This document shows, in pieces, positions 57,839-64,000 of a stretch of DNA of 64,000 nucleotides. Source of the stretch: Desulfofustis sp. PB-SRB1. Its GTDB lineage: Bacteria > Desulfobacterota > Desulfobulbia > Desulfobulbales > Desulfocapsaceae. Location: assembly GCA_016722945.1 (NCBI GenBank), contig JAEQMT010000038.1, positions 744,001 through 808,000 of the forward strand, written 5' to 3'. Below the pieces are notes generated by a model. The model searched no databases. It saw only the letters and a program-made list of their open reading frames with translations, and was not told where the DNA came from. Position 1 is the first letter of the stretch. Each line of letters begins with the position of its first letter. The translations under genes were made by a program, and so were the position numbers.

Positions 57839-59932
57839 ATGAACAAGCGTACTACTTTGCTGAACCGGGTGTCGTGGCGCACCCGTATGGGGGTGCTGGC
57901 TTCAGCCGCCCTGTTGAGCTGCGCCCTGCCCATGGGTGGCGGCGGCCAGGTTATGGCGGCCGAGTGTCCCGCCGTGACCGTGGCTGATGATAAGGGAATC
58001 ACCGGAGCATACCCCTATCAATTCGAGATCGCCGAGTTCCAGGAAAAGGCAGAGTGCACCCTGAGTTTTTCAGAAAATCCGGCCATTGCCGAACTCAACG
58101 CCCAGATCAACGGCAACCCCGAGCTGCCGCCGGTGGCCGAGCGGTTACCGGAAGAGCCGCTGGTGTATGCCCCGTATAATGAAATCGGCGCCTACGGCGG
58201 CACCCTGGTGGGGCTGTCCAAGGGCACCGAGTCCGGCACCTCGGATCTGCTCTCCATCCGGCACGTCAATCTGGTGCGTTACAGCGACGATCTGCTGACC
58301 ATCGTCCCTGATGTGGCCAAGTCGTGGCAGTGGAATGACGACTACACCGAGCTCACCATGACCCTGCGCAAAGGCCATAAATGGTCTGACGGGGCCCCGT
58401 TTACCGCCGAGGACATCGTCTTCTGGTACGAGGATCTGATTCTTGATCCCAACGTCTATGAAAAGACCTCGGATCGCTGGCTGTTTGCCGGTGAACCGAT
58501 GAAGGTCGAGGCGGTTGACGAGATCACCGTAAAGTTCATCTTCCCGGTGCCCACCCCCGGCATCATCAACCGGTTCGCGGTGGATTACGGCCAGCCCTTC
58601 CAGCCCAAGCATTTTCTTATGCAGTTCCACGGCAAATACAATGAAAACGCCGATGCGCTGGCCGCCGAAAAGGGCCTTGCCGACTGGGGCGAATTGCTCG
58701 CCAAATACTACGGCGGCTCAGACTGGAAGGATATTCCCACCCCGTTGCTGAGTGAGTTCGATGACGTGGTGGTGCCGACCCTGGAGTCCCACATCGTCAT
58801 CGCCGACACCTCCACCGGCCGCGAGCTTGTTGCCAACCCCTACTTCCATATCGTCGACACCGCCGGCAACCAGCTCCCCTACATCAGCGAAATCTCCGAG
58901 CAGTACGTCAAGGACGTGGAGGTGAGCAACCTCAAGATCACCAACGGTGAGGTGACCTACAAGCAGCAAGCGCTCTTTATCGAGAATTTTCCGCTGCTCA
59001 AGGAAAACGAGGCCAAGGGCAACTACACCGTCGATCTTGCCCCGGCGTTCGGCCAGAACATTTTCTACGCCTTCAACACCACCGTCAAGGACGAGGTGTT
59101 GCGCGAGATATTCAACGATATCCGTTTCCGTCAGGCCATGGCCCTGGCGATGAACCGTGATGAGATGAACGAGATCGTCTTTCTGGGCCAGGGCGTACCC
59201 ATGCAGTCCATGCCGGTGGAGCCGCTGACGGTGGGATTCGTCACCGATGAACAGAAAAATTACTTTATCGACTACGATCCGGAGCGGGCCAAACAACTGC
59301 TCGCTGAGATGGGTCTTACCGATGCCAACGGTGACACCATTCTAGAACGTCCCGACGGCAAGCCGTTCATTATCCGGCTGCTCTACTCGAATCAGGGCGC
59401 GCCGGTACGGCTGCATGAGCTGACCCGCGACTATCTGGCCGATGTGGGCATCCGGCTTGACCTCAAGGAGGTATCCTCCGATGAGTACCGCGCCGCCGGC
59501 AACAACAACGACCTCGAGGTCACCACCTGGAAAAACGACGGGGTTGCCGCCCCGGCCATCTCCCAGGATGTGACCGCCATGATCCCGCCCTTTGGTGACT
59601 ACTTCAACCCGGGCAACGGTTTTGGCTGGGCGGCCTGGAAGACATCCGGCGGCACCGAAGGCATCGAGCCGCCCGAAGATGTGATGAAACTCTACGAACT
59701 GGCCGAAAAATTCATCCAGGTACCTCTGGGGACTGAGGAATCAGACCGGCTGGGCGGGGAAATCGTCGATATCCACATCAAAAACCTGTGGAAAATCGGC
59801 ACTGTGGGTGAGGTTGTCGATCCGGTCATGCATCGTAATGACCTCGGCAACTTCAGGAAGTTTACCGCCAAGACCTACGACTACTACTGGACCTACCCCT
59901 TCCGTCCCAAGCAATGGTTTTTAAAGCAGTAG
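57839..59932 (+). CDS. ABC transporter substrate-binding protein, peptide/oligosaccharide type (SBP_bac_5)
   Basis: A 697-residue family 5 binding protein with a signal peptide (RTRMGVLASAALLSCALPMG to MAAEC). SBP_bac_5 motifs are KSWQWNDDYTELTMTLRKGH, KWSDGAPFTAEDIVFWYEDL, FNDIRFRQAMALAMNRDEMN and DYDPERAKQLLAEMGL. It is long for the family (usually about 530), with extra material at both ends. It heads an operon with two permeases and two ATPases. Ligand not predictable: peptides, glycosides or similar. Confidence 0.88.
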   Translation: MNKRTTLLNRVSWRTRMGVLASAALLSCALPMGGGGQVMAAECPAVTVADDKGITGAYPYQFEIAEFQEKAECTLSFSENPAIAELNAQINGNPELPPVAERLPEEPLVYAPYNEIGAYGGTLVGLSKGTESGTSDLLSIRHVNLVRYSDDLLTIVPDVAKSWQWNDDYTELTMTLRKGHKWSDGAPFTAEDIVFWYEDLILDPNVYEKTSDRWLFAGEPMKVEAVDEITVKFIFPVPTPGIINRFAVDYGQPFQPKHFLMQFHGKYNENADALAAEKGLADWGELLAKYYGGSDWKDIPTPLLSEFDDVVVPTLESHIVIADTSTGRELVANPYFHIVDTAGNQLPYISEISEQYVKDVEVSNLKITNGEVTYKQQALFIENFPLLKENEAKGNYTVDLAPAFGQNIFYAFNTTVKDEVLREIFNDIRFRQAMALAMNRDEMNEIVFLGQGVPMQSMPVEPLTVGFVTDEQKNYFIDYDPERAKQLLAEMGLTDANGDTILERPDGKPFIIRLLYSNQGAPVRLHELTRDYLADVGIRLDLKEVSSDEYRAAGNNNDLEVTTWKNDGVAAPAISQDVTAMIPPFGDYFNPGNGFGWAAWKTSGGTEGIEPPEDVMKLYELAEKFIQVPLGTEESDRLGGEIVDIHIKNLWKIGTVGEVVDPVMHRNDLGNFRKFTAKTYDYYWTYPFRPKQWFLKQ

Positions 59933-59945
59933 CCTGAATCAGAGC

Positions 59946-59970
59946 GCGGGGGCGGCGTTATCGCCCCCGC
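59946..59970 (+). other. Intercistronic hairpin after the binding-protein gene
   Basis: GCGGGGGCG-GCGTTAT-CGCCCCCGC, then CCCTTCTTTC. It sits 13 bases after the stop and 27 before the first permease, as in many ABC operons, where such a hairpin stabilises the binding-protein mRNA and dampens read-through. Confidence 0.65.
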
Positions 59971-59996
59971 CCCTTCTTTCATCGGACGGGGACATT

Positions 59997-60989
59997 ATGC
60001 TTCGCTTTCTTGTACACCGGTTCATCGGCCTGGCGGTGACCATGTTTTTTGTCTCCATCATGGTCTTCGTGATCATGGAGCTGCCGCCCGGCGACTATGC
60101 CGACCGCTACGCCTTTCGCAAGTTTTCCGGCACCGGGGTCAACGTCACGGAGGGCGATATAGAGAACATCCGCATCCAGTTCGGCCTGGACAAGCCGGCC
60201 TGGCAGCGCTACTTCCAGTGGGTGGGCGGTATCGTCACCCGCTTTGATTTCGGCCAGTCGTTCGCCTTTGAAACCTCGGTGAACAACGTTATCGGTAAAC
60301 GGCTGTGGATGACCCTGGCAATCCTCTACTCCACCCTTGTCCTTACCTATCTGCTGGCCATCCCGATTGCCATCTACGCCGCCATTCACCGACGCTCGGC
60401 GGTTGATTATTCGCTCACCGTGCTGAGTTATCTGGGCCTTGCCCTGCCCAATTTTCTCCTGGCGCTGATCCTGCTCTATATCTCGGTGACCCTGTTCGGT
60501 ACCAGTATCGGCGGGCTCTTTTCCCCGGAGTATGAAAAAGCGGGCTGGAGCGTCGGCAAGGCGCTTGATCTGTTGCAGCATCTGATCGTCCCGGCCATCG
60601 TTTTGGCCTGGTCGGCCACCGCCCTGCAATTGCAGACGGTGCGGGCAACCATGCTCGATGAGCTCAACAAACTCTCGGTTACCGCCGCCCGAGCCCGTGG
60701 TATTCCAGAGTGGAAACTGCTGCTTAAGTATCCGGCGAGGCTGGCGGTCAATCCGGTGGTCTCCACCATCGGTTTTGATGTGAACCGGATCTTCTCCGAG
60801 CTGCCCATCGTCGCTCTGGTGCTGGGTCTGCCGGAACTTGGTGAGCTGCTCATCCAGTCGTATCTGGATCTGGATATGTATGTGGCCGGGGCGGTGCTGC
60901 TGATGCTCACTTTTTTTATCGTGGTGATGAATTTCATCTCCGATATTGCCCTTGCGGCGCTTGATCCAAGAATTTCGCTGGAAGGGTGA
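59997..60989 (+). CDS. ABC transporter permease, DppB/OppB type
   Basis: 330 residues, six spans: LRFLVHRFIGLAVTMFFVSI, IQFGLDKPAWQRYFQWVGGI, LALPNFLLALILLYISVTLF, and the EAA loop TAARARGIPEWKLLLKYPAR. It is followed 4 bases later by the second permease. Typical of dipeptide, oligopeptide and nickel importers. Confidence 0.9.
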   Translation: MLRFLVHRFIGLAVTMFFVSIMVFVIMELPPGDYADRYAFRKFSGTGVNVTEGDIENIRIQFGLDKPAWQRYFQWVGGIVTRFDFGQSFAFETSVNNVIGKRLWMTLAILYSTLVLTYLLAIPIAIYAAIHRRSAVDYSLTVLSYLGLALPNFLLALILLYISVTLFGTSIGGLFSPEYEKAGWSVGKALDLLQHLIVPAIVLAWSATALQLQTVRATMLDELNKLSVTAARARGIPEWKLLLKYPARLAVNPVVSTIGFDVNRIFSELPIVALVLGLPELGELLIQSYLDLDMYVAGAVLLMLTFFIVVMNFISDIALAALDPRISLEG

Positions 60990-60993
60990 TGCC

Positions 60994-62139
60994 ATGGCCC
61001 AGGATGCTGCAACACAGATAAACACGGAACAAACGGTAAGCGAAAAAGACCTGCGCTATTACACTGCCTCGCAATGGCAGCTGGTCTGGTGGCGCTTCCG
61101 CCGTCATAAGCTGGCTATGCTGGGCGCCGTCGTACTGCTGATCATGGCGATTCTTGGCGCGTTCGCCCACTTTTTCGCCCCGTACTCGGTTACCGCCCGT
61201 AACGGTGAATACATTATGGGCGCCCCGCAAATACCCAAATTTTGGGACGCCAACGGCGTTTCTCTGCGCCCCTTTGTCCACGGCATCACCACCAAGCGTG
61301 ACCCGGTCACCCTGCGCAAAATCGCCACCGCCGACCCCGATACCAGACGCTACGTACATTTCTTCGTGGAGGGTGAGCCCTACAAACTGCTCGGCCTTAT
61401 CCCCATGAACATCCATCTGTTCGGGCTCGATGAGGGCAAACTGCATCTGTTCGGCACCGATGAGCTGGGCCGTGATCTCTTTTCCCGCACCCTGTTTGCC
61501 ACCGCCACCTCGCTTTCCATCGGCGTACTGGGGGTGCTGGTGGCCTTTGTCCTGGCATTGATTATCGGCGGGGTGGCGGGCTATTTCGGCGGCCCCATCG
61601 ATTATGTTATTCAGCGGCTCACCGAGATCGTCCGGGTCATTCCGGTAATACCGCTCTACATGGGGCTGGCCGCCGCCTTTCCCAAGGAGTGGTCAAATAT
61701 TCAGGTGTACTTCGCCATGACCATGATCTTCGGGCTCATCGGCTGGCCAACCCTGGCTCGGCGTACCCGCAGCCATCTGCTCGGCCAGCGCGGCGAGGAC
61801 TACGTGCTGGCGGCGGAGCTCTCCGGGGCCTCGGCGTCGCGGGTAATCACCAAACACCTGCTGCCCAGTTTCACCAGCTATATCATTGTCGACCTGGTCA
61901 TCAGCTTTCCCTATATGATTCTAAGTGAAACGGCGCTCAGCTTTATCGGTCTCGGCCTGCGTCCGCCCAGCGTCTCCTGGGGCATCATGCTGCAGGATGC
62001 CCAGAATATCCGGGCCATCGAGCAGGCGCCGTGGTTCTTTATCCCGGCCGGTTTCGTGGTGCTGGCGGTGCTTGCCTTCACCATCCTGGGCGACGGTCTG
62101 CGTGACGCCGCCGATCCCTACTCAGTCAGCTCACACTAA
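60994..62139 (+). CDS. ABC transporter permease, DppC/OppC type
   Basis: 381 residues starting MAQDAATQINTEQTVSEKDL, with an N-terminal DppC-type span (HKLAMLGAVVLLIMAILGAF), a long periplasmic insert (about residues 60-145) and then FGTDELGRDLFSRTLFATAT and the EAA loop YVLAAELSGASASRVITKHL. The longer frame to 60946 lies within the previous gene. The periplasmic insert is larger than in most OppC proteins. Confidence 0.9.
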   Translation: MAQDAATQINTEQTVSEKDLRYYTASQWQLVWWRFRRHKLAMLGAVVLLIMAILGAFAHFFAPYSVTARNGEYIMGAPQIPKFWDANGVSLRPFVHGITTKRDPVTLRKIATADPDTRRYVHFFVEGEPYKLLGLIPMNIHLFGLDEGKLHLFGTDELGRDLFSRTLFATATSLSIGVLGVLVAFVLALIIGGVAGYFGGPIDYVIQRLTEIVRVIPVIPLYMGLAAAFPKEWSNIQVYFAMTMIFGLIGWPTLARRTRSHLLGQRGEDYVLAAELSGASASRVITKHLLPSFTSYIIVDLVISFPYMILSETALSFIGLGLRPPSVSWGIMLQDAQNIRAIEQAPWFFIPAGFVVLAVLAFTILGDGLRDAADPYSVSSH

Positions 62140-62145
62140 ACGGCC

Positions 62146-63222
62146 ATGGACAACGATCTGCTCATCGATGTAAAGAACCTGCGGGTCTCCTTTCATACCG
62201 ACGAAGGGTTTATCACCCCGGTGGACGGGGTGAACTATCAGGTGCGCCGCGGTAAAACGCTGGGCATCGTCGGCGAGAGCGGCTCCGGTAAGTCGGTATC
62301 TACTCGGGCACTCACCAAACTGCTGCCCAAAAACGCGGTGATCGAGCCCACCTCGCAGATACTCTTTTACCAGAACGGCGCCGCTCAACCCCTGAACATC
62401 ACCCCGCTCTCACCCAACAGCAAGGAGATCCGTGCCATCCGCGGCGGCCAGGTGGGAATGATCTTCCAGGAACCGATGGCATCATTTTCACCGGTGTACA
62501 CGGTGGGTAATCAGATTATCGAAGCGGTGCGCCAGCACCGCCACGCCGCTGCCTCTCCGCTGGCCGCTACCGCCACCATCGGCAGCCAGATCGATGAGAG
62601 CATCCGTGCCGGCAATAAAAAGATGAGCAAGTTGGAAGCCCGCGACGTCGCCGTCGATATGCTGGAGCGAGTCGGCATCGGCAACGCCGGGCTACGGGTC
62701 AACCAATACCCGCACGAGCTCTCCGGCGGGATGCGACAGCGGGCGATGATCGCGGTGGCGCTCTCCACCCATCCGAGCGTGCTGATCGCCGATGAACCCA
62801 CCACCGCCCTGGACGTCACTATCCAGGCGCAGATCCTGGAGCTGATGAGAGAACTGCAGGCCGAACTGGGCATGGCGATTATTTTCATCACCCACGATAT
62901 GGGGGTGATTGCCCAGATCGCCGATGAAGTGGCGGTAATGTATCTGGGCGCCATCGTCGAGCGCGGCCCCACCAGAGAACTCATCGAGGATGCCCGCCAC
63001 CCCTACACCAGGGGATTGCTGGCCGCGATTCCCAGCCTGGATCGTCTCGATACGCGCCTCTCGTCAGTGCCCGGCGATATCCCCAGCCCGCTGGAGCGGC
63101 CCGCCGGCTGCCTCTTTCATACCCGCTGCCCGCACCGGATAGATGGGACCTGCGAGCGGTTCGCGCCGGAGCGTACCGAGGTAGTGCCCAACCATTTTGT
63201 CCGCTGTCACCTCTACCGGTAA
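62146..63222 (+). CDS. ABC transporter ATPase, DppD/OppD type
   Basis: 358 residues: GESGSGKSVSTRALTKLLPK (Walker A), NQYPHELSGGMRQRAMIAVA (signature), VLIADEPTTALDVTIQAQIL (Walker B) and IIFITHDMGVIAQIADEVAV (H-loop). The C-terminal oligopeptide domain has GCLFHTRCPHRIDGTCER, with cysteines that may hold a 4Fe-4S cluster as in related Dpp proteins. Confidence 0.92.
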   Translation: MDNDLLIDVKNLRVSFHTDEGFITPVDGVNYQVRRGKTLGIVGESGSGKSVSTRALTKLLPKNAVIEPTSQILFYQNGAAQPLNITPLSPNSKEIRAIRGGQVGMIFQEPMASFSPVYTVGNQIIEAVRQHRHAAASPLAATATIGSQIDESIRAGNKKMSKLEARDVAVDMLERVGIGNAGLRVNQYPHELSGGMRQRAMIAVALSTHPSVLIADEPTTALDVTIQAQILELMRELQAELGMAIIFITHDMGVIAQIADEVAVMYLGAIVERGPTRELIEDARHPYTRGLLAAIPSLDRLDTRLSSVPGDIPSPLERPAGCLFHTRCPHRIDGTCERFAPERTEVVPNHFVRCHLYR

Positions 63223-63227
63223 TACCC

Positions 63228-64000
63228 ATGGAAACAACGCCGCTGATCACGGTAGAAGATCTCAGGGTTCATTTTCCCATCTACTCGAAAGGGCTTTTCC
63301 GCAAAGTGGCGGGCCACGTTAAAGCGGTGGATGGGGTCAGCTTTTCCTTGGGCCGCGGTGAAACTTTGGGGTTGGTAGGCGAGAGCGGTTCGGGCAAAAC
63401 GACTATTGGCCGTGCTATTTTGCGGGCCCTGGATGTCACCGCCGGCAGCATCACGTTTCAGGCCAATGGTGACCCGGTCGATCTGCTTGCCCTGCACGGC
63501 TCGAACCTGAAACACTTCCGCCGCAACATGCAGCTCATTTTTCAAGACCCCTATGCCTCATTGAATCCCCGCATGACGGTACGCGACATTATCGCCGAAC
63601 CGCTGGAATGCCTCAACGCCGGCTCACGCCAGGAGATCGACGAGCAGATCCGGGCGGTGGCGGCTACCTGCAAACTCAATGTCGAACATCTGCGCCGGTT
63701 TCCCCATGCCTTTTCCGGCGGCCAGCGGCAACGCATCTGCATCGCCCGGGCGCTTTCCACCCACCCCAAATTCCTTGTCTGCGATGAATCGGTATCGGCC
63801 CTGGACGTGTCCATCCAGGCCGAGGTCATCAATCTGCTCATGGATCTGCAGCAGGAACTGGGTTTGACTTATCTGTTTATCGCCCACGATCTCTCGGTGG
63901 TGGCCCATATCTCCACCCAGGTAGCGGTGCTTTACGTGGGCCGCTTCACCGAGCTGGCCCCCACCAAGGAATTATTTTTCAAGCCGCTGCACCCCTACAC
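63228..64000 (+). CDS. ABC transporter ATPase, DppF/OppF type (cut by window edge)
   Basis: The first 257 codons of the second ATPase: METTPLITVEDLRVHFPIYS, GESGSGKTTIGRAILRALDV (Walker A), FSGGQRQRICIARALSTHPK (signature), FLVCDESVSALDVSIQAEVI (Walker B, with Ser-Val before ALD) and YLFIAHDLSVVAHISTQVAV. It runs off the right edge at HPYT. The gene starts 5 bases after the previous stop. Confidence 0.92.
   Translation, partial: METTPLITVEDLRVHFPIYSKGLFRKVAGHVKAVDGVSFSLGRGETLGLVGESGSGKTTIGRAILRALDVTAGSITFQANGDPVDLLALHGSNLKHFRRNMQLIFQDPYASLNPRMTVRDIIAEPLECLNAGSRQEIDEQIRAVAATCKLNVEHLRRFPHAFSGGQRQRICIARALSTHPKFLVCDESVSALDVSIQAEVINLLMDLQQELGLTYLFIAHDLSVVAHISTQVAVLYVGRFTELAPTKELFFKPLHPY

Overview
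The window reads as the chromosome of a Gram-negative proteobacterium in the broad sense. It carries a complete 13-gene NADH:quinone oxidoreductase operon with a fused nuoCD, two PilT-type twitching ATPases, an LdtD/MepK peptidoglycan pair, lipoproteins and periplasmic binding proteins. The small dispersed repeats with TCGTAAAAACC ends resemble, from memory, those of Desulfobacterota (deltaproteobacterial) genomes, but the sequence does not settle the taxon. No rRNA, tRNA or CRISPR array was seen.

Layout. (1) 1-9.0 kb, minus strand: a glycerol catabolism and uptake cluster, transcribed glpV (binding protein), glpR (DeoR regulator), glpS and glpT (ATPases), glpP and glpQ (permeases), glpU (DUF2160), glpK, glpD (cut by the window edge). 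glpK is broken by a one-base frameshift as given. (2) 9.3-11.7 kb: debris (transposase tail, decayed metallo-hydrolase) and a DUF4143 ATPase. (3) 11.7-17.4 kb: intradiol dioxygenase, a divergent SelO, an OFA-family MFS transporter, a glutaminyl cyclase, a heptamer tandem array and a CBS-domain protein. (4) 17.4-30.8 kb, minus strand: nuoABCDEFGHIJKLMN, with almost every gene overlapping or abutting the next, a short NuoG and a long NuoH. (5) 31-32.5 kb: decayed toxin-antitoxin genes (parDE, vapC) between MITE-like repeats. (6) 32.5-45.5 kb: ltaE, a CDF metal exporter, a lipoprotein, a second SelO, a small DUF6812-like protein, two pilT paralogues, a truncated yrhK, mepK, ldtD, an AEC permease, and the phosphonate pair phnW-phnX with a MITE between them. 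(7) 45.9-55.9 kb: a degraded chromosomal integron, consisting of the C-terminal end of an integron integrase, about a dozen small plus-strand cassette-type genes of varied base composition, several attC-like palindromes, and two internally deleted group II introns lying antisense to the cassettes. It ends in a relBE-type module and an IS91-type transposase tail. (8) 56.4-64 kb: an AI-2E family permease with a frameshifted end, then a five-gene peptide-type ABC transporter operon (binding protein, two permeases, two ATPases, the last cut by the window edge).

How the genes work together. Glycerol is imported by GlpVPQST(U), phosphorylated by GlpK and oxidised by GlpD into the quinone pool, which complex I also feeds. 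PhnW and PhnX convert 2-aminoethylphosphonate to acetaldehyde and phosphate. LdtD makes, and MepK cleaves, 3-3 peptidoglycan cross-links.

The most notable part is the integron. The integrase fragment points the same way as the cassettes, as in the 'reverse' integrons of spirochaetes and a few other groups. The introns lie antisense to the cassettes, as group IIC-attC introns do. Two families of short terminal-inverted-repeat elements, one with three 160-bp copies and one of about 141 bp, have reshaped several gene ends here (phnW, parE, vapC, intI).
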